This document shows, piece after piece, positions 8,229-18,025 of a DNA stretch of 64,000 nucleotides; position 1 is the stretch's first letter, and the number at the start of each line of letters is the position of its first letter. The stretch is taken from positions 124,001 to 188,000 of the forward strand of contig NZ_WODC01000004.1 in the NCBI RefSeq assembly GCF_009729555.1, in the 5' to 3' direction. A program made the position numbers and the translations under genes. The notes beneath the pieces were generated by a model. The model made no database searches. It was given only the letters and a program-made list of their open reading frames with translations, and had not been told where the DNA came from. The stretch comes from Pseudodesulfovibrio alkaliphilus (GTDB lineage: Bacteria; Desulfobacterota; Desulfovibrionia; Desulfovibrionales; Desulfovibrionaceae).

Positions 8229-9995
8229 CTACCGGATGGAGTCGTCGAACTGCATCTGGTAGAGGCGGTTGTAGAGCGGGCAGGAGGAGAGCAGATCCCT
8301 GTGGGAGCCTGTGGCGACCACCCTGCCGTGTTCCATGACCACGATGAGATCGGCCGTGAATATGGTGGAGAGGCGGTGGGCAATGACCAGGGAAGTGCGG
8401 CCGCGCATGAGGTTCTCCAGAGCGTCCTGGACCACGCGCTCGGACTCGGTGTCCAGGGCGCTGGTGGCCTCGTCGAGGATGAGCAGGGAGGGGTCCTTCA
8501 TGATGGCCCTGGCAATGGTCAGCCGCTGTTTCTGGCCGCCCGAGATCTTTACGCCGCCCTCGCCCACCATCGTGTCATACCCGTGGGGCAGCTCCATGAT
8601 GAAGTCGTGGGCATAGGCGCTGCGGGCGGCCCGCTCCACCTCCGCCTGATCGTACTCCTCGCGGCCGTAGGCGATGTTTTCGCGCACCGACAGGTTGAAG
8701 AGAAAGGTGTCCTGGGAGACCAGCCCAAGGCCCATGCGCAGACTGCTCAAGGTGTACTCGCTCACGGGAACGCCGTTGAGCAGGATGCGTCCCTGCTGCG
8801 GGTCGTAGAAACGGGGAATGAGGTTGACCAGCGTGGTCTTGCCCGAGCCGCTGGGGCCGACGATGGCCACCCGTTGCCCGGCCCTGATGGTCAGGGACAC
8901 GCCGCCAAGGGCCGGAGTCGATCCGCCGGGATAGGTGAAGCGGACATCCTCCAGGCGCAGCTCCCGGAACGGGCCCTCAAAGACTGTTTTGCCCTCGTCC
9001 TCCACCGTGATTTCCGGGGAGTCGAAGATGTCGAAGACGCGCTCGGCGCCAGCCAGACCGGCCTGAATCTGGTGGTTGGACATGTTGATCTTCTTGACCG
9101 GCTCGTACAGCTGGACCAGACAGACCAGAAAGGCGGTCAGTTCGCCCGGGGTGATGACCCCGTCGATGACCCGGCTGCCCCCGATCCACAGCACCGCTGC
9201 ACCGGCCCCGGCAGCCACGAAGTCCATGACCCTCGACGAACTCTCGTTGTAAAAGATCTGGCGGATGATGATCCGGCTCAGTTTCTCGTTTTCCGCCTTG
9301 AAGCGCAGCCCTTCGCGCACTTCGTTGGCAAAGGCCTTGATCACCTTGATGCCCGAGAAGCCCTCCTCAAGGGTGACGTTGATCCCGGAAAGCTCGGCCT
9401 GGATCTTGCGGCCGTACTTGCGCACCTTCCTGCCGAAAAAGACGATGGGGTACAGGGCGACGGGCATGACCACCAGGCTCCAGAAGGCGAGGGACGCATC
9501 CAGATAGATGACCGTGCCGATCAAGCCGAGCAGGGTGAATATCTGGCGCACGAACATGATGATGCTCGGCAGACTCTGACGCACGGCCACCACATCGTTG
9601 ATTATCCGGCTCATGAGCATCCCCACCTCGCTTTCGGCGAAGAAGGAAATGGGCAGCCGCACTATCTTGGCGTAGAGGTCGCGGCGCATGTCCTTGAGCA
9701 CCAGGATGCCGGTGGCGTTCATGATGTAGGTCTGGGTGAACTGGAACACGCCCTTGAGCACGATGAGCACCACCAGCCCGACGATGCACAGCTTGAGTGT
9801 GCCGAGATCCCTGGCCACCAGGACATCGTCGGTGATGTACTTGGTCAGCCAGGCCAGGGCCGGAGCGATGGGCGCGTACAGGAGCATGGCAACCACGGCA
9901 AGGAGCACCCGCCCCTTGTAGGGCGCGAAGTAGCCCAGGCTGCGTTTGAGCAGGTAGGCGTTGCCAAGATAATGCAGGTTTTCGGAACGGGCCAA
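8229..9995 (-). CDS. MsbA-like ABC transporter (lipid/lipid A flippase)
   Basis: A 588-residue half-transporter that should dimerise in the inner membrane. The N-terminal half carries about six membrane helices. The ATPase half has Walker A GPSGSGKTT, Q-loop VSQDTFLF, signature ISGGQKQR, Walker B LLILDEATSALD and the H-loop histidine in VIAHRLST. The domain order and length match MsbA/LipidA exporters, which flip lipid-linked cargo using ATP. The genes downstream (cheD, HDOD) are close enough to share its transcript. The substrate is not readable; lipid A or a lipid-linked glycan are the obvious candidates. Confidence 0.9.
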   Translation of the reverse strand: MARSENLHYLGNAYLLKRSLGYFAPYKGRVLLAVVAMLLYAPIAPALAWLTKYITDDVLVARDLGTLKLCIVGLVVLIVLKGVFQFTQTYIMNATGILVLKDMRRDLYAKIVRLPISFFAESEVGMLMSRIINDVVAVRQSLPSIIMFVRQIFTLLGLIGTVIYLDASLAFWSLVVMPVALYPIVFFGRKVRKYGRKIQAELSGINVTLEEGFSGIKVIKAFANEVREGLRFKAENEKLSRIIIRQIFYNESSSRVMDFVAAGAGAAVLWIGGSRVIDGVITPGELTAFLVCLVQLYEPVKKINMSNHQIQAGLAGAERVFDIFDSPEITVEDEGKTVFEGPFRELRLEDVRFTYPGGSTPALGGVSLTIRAGQRVAIVGPSGSGKTTLVNLIPRFYDPQQGRILLNGVPVSEYTLSSLRMGLGLVSQDTFLFNLSVRENIAYGREEYDQAEVERAARSAYAHDFIMELPHGYDTMVGEGGVKISGGQKQRLTIARAIMKDPSLLILDEATSALDTESERVVQDALENLMRGRTSLVIAHRLSTIFTADLIVVMEHGRVVATGSHRDLLSSCPLYNRLYQMQFDDSIR

Positions 9996-10137
9996 GGCGT
10001 CTCCTCGTCACGGTTGGGACGGCGCTCCCCAGCGATGCGCCGTCACGCCCTCTGTATATGGTTGCCGCCCGCGAGTAAAGCGCGGGCTCGGCCGGAAAAA
10101 CCTTGCCTCCGGAACGTTTTCCACCCAATCTCAGGGT

Positions 10138-10929
10138 ATGGAAACCATGCCTCATCTCTCCGGCCAAAACACGGCGGTTGCCGTGCTGGCCGACATTCAC
10201 GGCAATGCCGACGCCCTGCGGGCCGTGCTGGCGGACGCCGCCCGGCGCGGTGCGACCCGGTTCATCAACCTGGGCGACTCCTTCTATGGCCCGCTGGAAC
10301 CGGCCGCCACCTGGCAACTGCTGCGCGACACGCCCATGGACACCGTGCTCGGCAACCAGGACCGCGTCCTGCTCGACCCGGCGTCGCCCATGGCAGGGCT
10401 GCCCGGCTTCCGGGCTGCCCGCGAGGGGCTGGGCCTTGAGGGGCTCCAATGGCTGGCCGGGCTTCCGGCCACCCGCACCGTGGACGGGGCGCTCTTCCTG
10501 TGCCACGGCACCCCGAAAAGCGATACCGCCTACCTGCTCGAAGACGTGACCTCGGGTCGTCCGCAGCCCCGCCCCTGCGAGGCGGTCGAGGAGGATCTGG
10601 CCGAAGTGCCGACAGGGTGCCCCGTGGTTCTGGCCGGGCACAGCCATTTTCCCGGCGTTGCCGTCTGCGGCCGGTTCACGGTGGTCAATCCCGGCAGCGT
10701 GGGCCTGCCCGCCTACGCCGACGACACTCCGCCCCACGCCATGGCCGCGGGCTCACCCCACGCCAGATACGCCCTGCTCACCCCGCCCTCCCGGCCGAAC
10801 GCCCCCTTGAGCGCGCCGTGGACCGTGGAACTGATGGCCGTGGACTACGACTGGGACCGGGCCGCCCGGCTGGCCGAAGCCAACGGCCGACCGGACTGGG
10901 CCCGGTGGCTGGCCACCGGCCAGCCCTGA
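10138..10929 (+). CDS. Calcineurin-like metallophosphoesterase (YfcE/MJ0936 type)
   Basis: A 263-residue metallophosphoesterase. The metal-binding motifs appear in order: ADIHGNADAL near the N-terminus, NLGDSFYGP, GNQD, FLCHGTP and GHSHFP, followed by the VNPGSVGLP segment typical of the family. Such enzymes hydrolyse phosphodiesters in vitro; cellular substrates are usually unknown. It stands alone between the divergent exporter gene and the amidase. Two ATGs nine bases apart could serve as start (10138 and 10147). Confidence 0.88.
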   Translation: METMPHLSGQNTAVAVLADIHGNADALRAVLADAARRGATRFINLGDSFYGPLEPAATWQLLRDTPMDTVLGNQDRVLLDPASPMAGLPGFRAAREGLGLEGLQWLAGLPATRTVDGALFLCHGTPKSDTAYLLEDVTSGRPQPRPCEAVEEDLAEVPTGCPVVLAGHSHFPGVAVCGRFTVVNPGSVGLPAYADDTPPHAMAAGSPHARYALLTPPSRPNAPLSAPWTVELMAVDYDWDRAARLAEANGRPDWARWLATGQP

Positions 10930-11200
10930 TCCCCGCTCCGGCAAAGCGGAGGCGCCGCAGCAACAACAACACGATACGCGCCGAAATCACTGACAGTTTG
11001 CCAGCCATTGACTTCTCCGGCCAGGACAACCTCCCACAGCCCCTTTGGCCGGGACAAAGATTCGACAGGGAAACCGCATTATTCTCTGGACTTTTTTTAG
11101 ATTATTCTGAACACTACGGAAACGCTGTGGCATCTCAACGCCCACGAAGCGCCTTATGGCGGCGCGTGTGGTTCTTCCTGCGGAAATCATCTGGAGAACG
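10930..11200 (+). promoter_or_regulatory. Intergenic leader of the amidase gene
   Basis: A 271-base non-coding stretch that becomes AT-rich over 11080-11115 (a run of Ts followed by AGATTATTCTGAA). This is the likely promoter zone for the downstream amidase gene. No clear hairpin or known binding site was recognised. Confidence 0.35.
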
Positions 11201-13063
11201 ATGCGGCTCAAAACTATGGAATTGCAGGCAAAAAAATATCTTCCCCTTTGCCTTTCCGCGTTACTGGCGCTGGCAATGCTGCTGGCGTGTCCCGATCTCG
11301 GCGCAGCCTCCACGGCTCAGGCCCACTTCAACAAGGGCCATGCCGCGTTCCATGCGCTGATCAAGGACTCCAAGCGCGTCAAATTCCGGGCCAACTGGGA
11401 GAACGTCGAGCGCCACTTCAGCAACTGCCTGCGGGCAGACCCGGACGGTGCCTACGCGCCCAAAGCCCTCTACTACATCGGACGAGTCCACGAAGAGCTT
11501 GGGGTCCAAAGCGGCCGCAAATCCGATTTCCGCAAGGCCATCGACTACTTCGGGCGGGTCGTGGCCCGCTATCCCCGCCACGGCTGGGCCGACGACTGCC
11601 TCTTCCGCAGGGCCGAGATCCAGGCCCGGCGGCTGGGCGAGACCGAGGCGGCGCGCCTTGATCTGGCCCGCATCCTGGTGGAATACCCACGGGCAGACAT
11701 GTACTCGCGGGCCGATGCCGCCCTGCGCAAGCTCGGCGGCTATGACGCGGCCGTGGCCAAGGTCTCGGGCAAGGCGGTCAGGCAATCCCTGGACGAAGTG
11801 GCCAAGCGGGTGGCAGAAAGCCCCAAACCCGCCCCGCAGGAGACCGTTGCCGACGAAACCGGCGAACGGCGCGTGGTGCCCAGGGACCCCTCCGGCCTCG
11901 CCCATCTGGACATGGTCCGCTACCGCTCGAGCGACGAGTACACCCGCGTGGTGCTGGAGCTGGACAGCCGCGTCACCTACCGCTACCAGGTTCTTGAGCC
12001 CAACCACGAGGTGGGGCGGCCCCACCGCCTCTATGTGGACCTCATCAACTCCCGTCTCGGTCACGACGTGACCGCGTCCACCTCGGTCTCGGACGGCATC
12101 CTGCGCTCCATCCGCACCGGCCAGTACAACAAGGACACCACCCGGGTGGTCCTCGACTTCCTGTCCATGCAGGAATACAAAATTTTCCCCCTGGACAACC
12201 CATTCCGCATCGTCATCGACGTGTATTCGCCCGACCAGGAGGTGGCCCAGGCCCAGGCCGAGGCACGGGCGGCGCGGGCCGCCCAGAAGGCCGGACATGC
12301 GGAGGCCCAGTCCAAGCAGATCACCTACCGCGCACCCGGAGGCGGCAAGCAGTCCGTGGGCGACCTGCTGGAGCAGCTGGGCCTGACGGTCAAGACCATC
12401 ATGATCGACCCCGGCCACGGCGGCAAGGACCCCGGCGCAGTGGCCAACGGGCTGCGGGAGAAGGACATCAACCTCCGCTTCTCCACCATCCTGGGCAAAA
12501 AACTGGCTGAAAAAGGCTTTGCCGTACACTACACGCGCACCACGGATGTCTTCCTCCCCCTTGAGCAGCGCACGGCCATGGCCAACGTCAAAAAGGCCGA
12601 CCTTTTCCTCTCCATCCACTGCAACGCCAACCACAGCACCCGGGTCAGCGGCCTGGAAACCTACAGCCTCAACCTGGCCAAAACCAACGACGCAGTACGC
12701 ATCGCGGCCCGGGAAAACGCTGTGGACCCGCGAGCCATCTCGGACCTCCAGTTTATCCTGACCGACCTGATGGTCAACTCCAAGATCAAGGAAAGCCGCG
12801 ATCTGGCCACCGACGTGCAGAACAACACCCTGGCCCATGTGCGGCGCAAGTGGCAGATACAGAACAACGGTGTGCGCGAGGCCCCCTTCTACGTACTCAT
12901 GGGGGCCAAGATGCCCTCGATCCTCATCGAGCTTGGCTACATCACCAACCCCACCGAGGCCAAAAGGCTCAAGACCGACGCGTATCTGGAATATCTGGCG
13001 CGGGGGATCGTGGACGGTGTGCTCGCCTACAAGGGCAAGATCGAACGCTACGCCGAGCGCTGA
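11201..13063 (+). CDS. N-acetylmuramoyl-L-alanine amidase with AMIN domain (AmiC type)
   Basis: A 620-residue exported cell-wall amidase. It has a signal peptide (KKYLPLCLSALLALAMLLAC, residues ~12-35), then tetratricopeptide/tol-pal-like helices to ~170. An AMIN domain follows (HLDMVRYRSSDEYTRVVLELDS to FRIVIDVY), then an alanine/glutamine-rich linker, and an Amidase_3 domain from ~residue 390. The zinc site is seen as DPGHGGKDPGA, the glutamate in REKDINL, the histidine in LSIHCNAN and the C-terminal ILIELGYITN. It cleaves the amide between MurNAc and peptide, normally at division. The start at 11201 has GGAG four bases upstream. The helical repeat insert before AMIN is an addition to the minimal AmiC layout. 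Confidence 0.93.
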   Translation: MRLKTMELQAKKYLPLCLSALLALAMLLACPDLGAASTAQAHFNKGHAAFHALIKDSKRVKFRANWENVERHFSNCLRADPDGAYAPKALYYIGRVHEELGVQSGRKSDFRKAIDYFGRVVARYPRHGWADDCLFRRAEIQARRLGETEAARLDLARILVEYPRADMYSRADAALRKLGGYDAAVAKVSGKAVRQSLDEVAKRVAESPKPAPQETVADETGERRVVPRDPSGLAHLDMVRYRSSDEYTRVVLELDSRVTYRYQVLEPNHEVGRPHRLYVDLINSRLGHDVTASTSVSDGILRSIRTGQYNKDTTRVVLDFLSMQEYKIFPLDNPFRIVIDVYSPDQEVAQAQAEARAARAAQKAGHAEAQSKQITYRAPGGGKQSVGDLLEQLGLTVKTIMIDPGHGGKDPGAVANGLREKDINLRFSTILGKKLAEKGFAVHYTRTTDVFLPLEQRTAMANVKKADLFLSIHCNANHSTRVSGLETYSLNLAKTNDAVRIAARENAVDPRAISDLQFILTDLMVNSKIKESRDLATDVQNNTLAHVRRKWQIQNNGVREAPFYVLMGAKMPSILIELGYITNPTEAKRLKTDAYLEYLARGIVDGVLAYKGKIERYAER

Positions 13064-13081
13064 TCCCGGCCTCCTCCGGGC

Positions 13082-14110
13082 TCAGAGCAGCACGAATCCC
13101 GCGGAGTCCGCATAGCGGATCGCCCTTTGAGGCAATCCCAAGGCGGCGTATTCACCCCGCAGCTCGCCACCATGGCCGAACAGCTCCCCCTGATACCGCC
13201 GGGGCACGTTAAGCCGCATCGGCCTTTGGCCAAGGCGTTTCGCCGCATCCTCCACCAGCCCCAGCAGCGCCAGCCCGCGCACCGACTGCCCCAGGGCAGG
13301 ATGCCACGGCCCGGCCAGGATATCCCGCTCCAACGCCCCCTCCGGGGCCAGTCCCACCCTGACGACCCGCACCCCTGCGGCCCAGAGGACGGGCAGGGCG
13401 GCGGCCAGCTCCCGGCGGGTCCGCTCCAGGGTCCAGGGCGCGTAGCGGCCACACTCCCACGCCGATGCCAGCCCGGTTCCCCGGATCACGAGGCAGGGAT
13501 AGAGCCGGGCAATTTCCGGTGCCAGACCGGCAACGATCCCGGCGTCGCGGCGAAACACACCGGGCCGATCGCCGGGCAGACCCGGGAGCAGCTGGATACC
13601 CAGCGCCAGCCCGGCCTCGCGCACGGCCCGGCACCCCTGCCGGGCGGTCTCGCCGCCATAGCCCCGGCCCGAGGCCGCCAGGGCCTGATCATCAAAGGAC
13701 TGGACGCCCAGCTCGACCATGTCCAGCCCAAGAGAGCGCAGCCGCGCCAGACTGGCCGGGTCCGCGCAGTCGGGTCGGGTGGAGCAGCGTACGCGGCTGA
13801 TCAGCCCGGCGTCCCGAAAGCGTGCGGCCAGGGCCAGGAAGGTTTCGGGCCACGGCGCGGGCAGGGCGGTAAAGGTGCCGCCGTAAAAGGCCAGCTCATA
13901 GGGGCCGTGCCCGGCGGCCAGGGCGGATTCGAGATCGCGGACCAGACTGTCGCGGGCCTCGCGCAGGGTGGCAGCGTCGCGGCCGGTCTGCCTATCCTGA
14001 GCGCAGAACAGACAGCGATAGGGGCACCCGGCAAAGGGCAGGAACACGGGCCAGACGCGCCCTGTCCGGGGCAGCGGCTCGGGGTGGAGGAACTCGATCT
14101 GCCGGGACAC
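13082..14110 (-). CDS. Elp3-like radical SAM protein
   Basis: A 342-residue radical SAM enzyme with the cluster-binding motif in GCPYRCLFCAQ. The pattern LAFYGGTFTALP, RCSTRPDC and ELGVQSFDDQALAASGRGY is that of the Elp3/HemN-like branch (oxygen-independent, often tRNA or unknown substrates). A C-terminal acetyltransferase domain is absent, so it is not full Elp3. The start is a GTG at 14110 with AGGTAGGG upstream, eight bases after the galE stop; the two are probably co-transcribed. It converges on the amidase gene with only an 18-base gap. Confidence 0.85.
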   Translation of the reverse strand: MSRQIEFLHPEPLPRTGRVWPVFLPFAGCPYRCLFCAQDRQTGRDAATLREARDSLVRDLESALAAGHGPYELAFYGGTFTALPAPWPETFLALAARFRDAGLISRVRCSTRPDCADPASLARLRSLGLDMVELGVQSFDDQALAASGRGYGGETARQGCRAVREAGLALGIQLLPGLPGDRPGVFRRDAGIVAGLAPEIARLYPCLVIRGTGLASAWECGRYAPWTLERTRRELAAALPVLWAAGVRVVRVGLAPEGALERDILAGPWHPALGQSVRGLALLGLVEDAAKRLGQRPMRLNVPRRYQGELFGHGGELRGEYAALGLPQRAIRYADSAGFVLL

Positions 14111-14117
14111 GGCCGCC

Positions 14118-15086
<969 letters not shown>

Positions 15087-15606
15087 GGGTTTTCCTGTTC
15101 GACGAAAGGTGGCTTGATCCTCGCGACCGGAAGACCGCAGCCGATCTTCGCCGCCCTGACTGTGCATGATGGAAGACCTCCTGTCCAGCTGCGACATGCC
15201 CAGACGAAACCAGAGTTCTGCCCATTGACCGTTTCATTCCTGGAGGATCGACGCGCCGGGCCCGCCACCCTGGTTCGAAGTTTGCATAAAATACTCGCTG
15301 TCAACGATTCGCCGACATTCCCGCTTCGTGCAACATTTTTTTGGTGAACAAATTATGCCACAGCCCTTAAGCTTTTTGGCTTTTTCCCCGAATAATTGTA
15401 TACTCGGAGAGCGCTGGCAAACCTCGCGCACCATACCCAGACTCCTAAGGGCCACCGCACCAACCAGCACTTTTTCCGGCACATCGTGACCCTGTAACGG
15501 TCTAGGATTTTCTGGACACAGCTTTAAAATTCTCAAAGAATGCTAAACTTGCCACTATTAAGGCGGGTTTTAACCCTCCCAAGCTGAGACAAAAAGGTGT
15601 ATCGCC
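15087..15606. other. Long intergenic region between galE and the radical SAM gene
   Basis: A 520-base stretch of falling GC content that marks the left edge of the glycan region. It holds the divergent promoters for galE (minus) and the radical SAM gene (plus). A minus-strand reading frame of 100 codons (15234-15536) crosses it but resembles nothing I know and has no convincing start. The last 100 bases are AT-rich, with GGGTTTTAACCC near 15567 and a weak AAGGTG site before the next ATG. Confidence 0.5.
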
Positions 15607-16932
15607 ATGAAAGTATTAGTCTGCAAGCAATCCACTTCATTTATCGAGCCATGTTGCGCACAGCCAACAAACATCAAACCATCATTATATGTTTTTTCAA
15701 GCGATGTATGGGCTATATATGCCTTGTTGCGAAAGCATTCCATACAGTCCGATTATGTTGAGCTCGAGCCGCTTCATGAGAGTGATGATTTCTCTATATT
15801 TGAAAGCTATAGTCATATTATCTACTTCACTCCTTTCCCAAGAACGGTTGACCAATTACAATACATGCGTTCAATTACCGAGAAGGCGAAAAAGCATGCC
15901 AATGTTGTCGTTATTGCACGGGACATGGGCTTTGGTTGCGCCATGCTGTCGCAAGGACATATTGCCTGCGATGTGCTCGTGACCGCATTTGATACTTCCG
16001 CCGCTGTCTCCGCACTGATGGAAGAGGGATTTTTCGCCAAGAAAAATGATAGCCCTCAGCGACTGCTGGGTAACGAAGACATCCGAACCTTCGACTTTAC
16101 GCACGAAGCGGCGAGCTTTCTGGATGTGCTCGAAGATGTCGAGAGGTATGACTACCGAAGTCTGCCAGCCATGGAAAAGCAGCGTTCCCTGTCCGCGGGT
16201 TCAGGTTGCTCCCATGGCTGCACCTACTGCTTGAGCAGGTGCACCCCTTGGAGGGTTGTCAAGCCCGCCCAGTTGGCAAAGGAGATTGCATATTGGGACT
16301 CTATGCCGCTTTACCTTTTTCATAACGAACTCTTCCACAAACGCGATTGGCTGGAAGAATTTATTCACGAAATGTCACATTTTCAGCCCAATAAAAGGAT
16401 GCTCTCATTAGGTCGGATCGATTCGATGTATCGTTGCATTGATTTGCTTCCCGATTTGGCCAATCTTGGGCTCAAGTCGTATTCAATTGGCCTTGAAAGC
16501 GCAAATGAAAAAATATTGAAGTCAATGAAGAAAAGCAAGAATGAGATTTGGAAGCTCAATAAGCTTTTCGAGGAAGCAGACAGGCTTGGGATTGAGCTGA
16601 ACTGTAATATTCTTTTAGGCATGCCTGATGAAGACAATACGTCCATGCTTGAAACATTTGAATTTGTAAAGAACTATAAAAAAACACTCAACATCACCTT
16701 GCTGATGCCGCTTCCAACTACACCTGTCTATGAAGAGTTGTTGCAACTCGGCATTCTAGGAGCAGAGAGCATGGATGTGTATCGTTTTGTATCCACATTC
16801 CAAAACATAAATGATAACGTCCCGCACGTTAGAACAAAGCACCTCTCTTGTGACGAAGTCATGGAATGGCACAGAATGTTCATGAAAGTTCGTAACAGCT
16901 ATGCTCCAAAATTTCAAAAACTCAATGCGTAA
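15607..16932 (+). CDS. Radical SAM protein with B12-binding-like N-terminal domain
   Basis: A 441-residue protein. Residues 1-165 resemble the N-terminal cobalamin-binding (Rossmann-like) domain common in this class, though the DxHxxG cobalamin motif is not apparent. Residues ~195 onward form a radical SAM core with the cluster motif in GSGCSHGCTYC (CxxxCxxC), followed by LESANEKILKSMKKSKN and NILLGMPDED, typical of the class B/YgiQ-like group. Base composition is clearly AT-richer than its neighbours, a sign of recent acquisition. Its place at the edge of a glycan region suggests sugar modification. Substrate unknown. Confidence 0.8.
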   Translation: MKVLVCKQSTSFIEPCCAQPTNIKPSLYVFSSDVWAIYALLRKHSIQSDYVELEPLHESDDFSIFESYSHIIYFTPFPRTVDQLQYMRSITEKAKKHANVVVIARDMGFGCAMLSQGHIACDVLVTAFDTSAAVSALMEEGFFAKKNDSPQRLLGNEDIRTFDFTHEAASFLDVLEDVERYDYRSLPAMEKQRSLSAGSGCSHGCTYCLSRCTPWRVVKPAQLAKEIAYWDSMPLYLFHNELFHKRDWLEEFIHEMSHFQPNKRMLSLGRIDSMYRCIDLLPDLANLGLKSYSIGLESANEKILKSMKKSKNEIWKLNKLFEEADRLGIELNCNILLGMPDEDNTSMLETFEFVKNYKKTLNITLLMPLPTTPVYEELLQLGILGAESMDVYRFVSTFQNINDNVPHVRTKHLSCDEVMEWHRMFMKVRNSYAPKFQKLNA

Positions 16933-17181
16933 ATCAAAGAGTAACTATATTTCAGGTTCGTCCAGCTCAATCGTTCTTTTGAAAAATGAAAGAACATGGC
17001 GTCCAACCTATGATAACAACCTGCGAATGTTGTTTATCAACTAAAGCAAGTGGTTAAAAAGCATATGGGTTAGTCATTTTTTAAAGTCATCCGGGACGGC
17101 AAAACCGCGGGCAACCTGGGTTCATCTTCAGAAAAGCCGCCTGACGCAACGGGATGCTGTTCCGAGCTTGCAGGAGGATCA

Positions 17182-18021
17182 ATGCAGCAAACGATCGACA
17201 GGGCCGGAGACCTGGCCGGGGGGGCTAGGTTGATCTCCATCGTGATACCGAGCTACAACCACGCCCAATACATTGAGGCGTGCCTCGACTCCGTTTATTT
17301 CCAGGACTATCTGAACCTTGAGATAATCATCGTGGATGATTGCTCCCAAGACGGTTCGGGTGAGGTTATCGAGAAGTGGCTTGAGGGAGTCGGGACTCAC
17401 ACGGCGTCGTACCTTTCCAATTATAACGAGGAAACAGGCGAGTTGGTTCGCACCACCCACAAGCGCTACGACCGGCAACGGTCCATCTCTTTCCTGCGGA
17501 ACGAGAAGAACCTTGGATCCACCAGAACCTACAACCGGGGCTTCCGCGAGGCGACAGGGGAGTACTGCTCCTTCGTGGTCTCGGATGACATCTGCCACCC
17601 TCAGATGCTCTCCACCTTGGCCAAACCCCTCGACGAGGACCGCGCTGACTTCGTCTATTCCGACATGTTCATCATTGACGACGCCTACCGCGTACTCAAG
17701 GAGTTCCGCCTACCCGACTATGATTTCGAAAAATCTTTCTGTAACTGGTATTTGTGTGGCGTGGCCACTCTTTACCGACGCTCCCTGCACCTTGATTTCG
17801 GCTATTACGACGAAACGGCCATGGCCGACGATCATGAGTGCTACCTGCGTTTTGCTATGAACGGGGCGCGGTTTCTGCACATCCCGAGGATTCTATACAG
17901 CGTCCGCAGCCACGAGAATCGGCAGGAGGGGCTGCACTCCACGACGCGCTTCAACGCCCTGCTCGACCATTCCAAATCGCTGGTCCAGAAGGCTCGCCGC
18001 TGGCGAAAGGAAAACAGCTAG
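17182..18021 (+). CDS. Family 2 glycosyltransferase
   Basis: A 279-residue GT-A enzyme. The N-terminal donor-binding signature ISIVIPSYNHAQYIEACLDSV is followed by IIIVDDCSQDGS, NLGSTRTYNRGFREATGEY and the metal-binding FVVSDDICHPQML. The acceptor-side segment MADDHECYLRFAMNG matches the ED/DD catalytic base region of GT2 enzymes. It probably adds a sugar to the locally encoded glycan. It has a strong GGAGG site six bases before the ATG and converges on the SGNH-type gene with a 4-base gap. Confidence 0.88.
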   Translation: MQQTIDRAGDLAGGARLISIVIPSYNHAQYIEACLDSVYFQDYLNLEIIIVDDCSQDGSGEVIEKWLEGVGTHTASYLSNYNEETGELVRTTHKRYDRQRSISFLRNEKNLGSTRTYNRGFREATGEYCSFVVSDDICHPQMLSTLAKPLDEDRADFVYSDMFIIDDAYRVLKEFRLPDYDFEKSFCNWYLCGVATLYRRSLHLDFGYYDETAMADDHECYLRFAMNGARFLHIPRILYSVRSHENRQEGLHSTTRFNALLDHSKSLVQKARRWRKENS

Positions 18022-18025
18022 GTTT

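Noticed and set aside
8130-10439. Very long plus-strand reading frame (769 codons) opposite the MsbA-like gene.
   Set aside because: The minus-strand gene has every ABC transporter motif. The opposite frame is Gly/His/Gln-rich with no known motif, a usual by-product of high-GC codon bias.
15234-15536. Minus-strand 100-codon frame in the galE/radical SAM intergenic region.
   Set aside because: No recognisable motif, a poor start, and it overlaps the likely promoter region. I could not support it as a gene.
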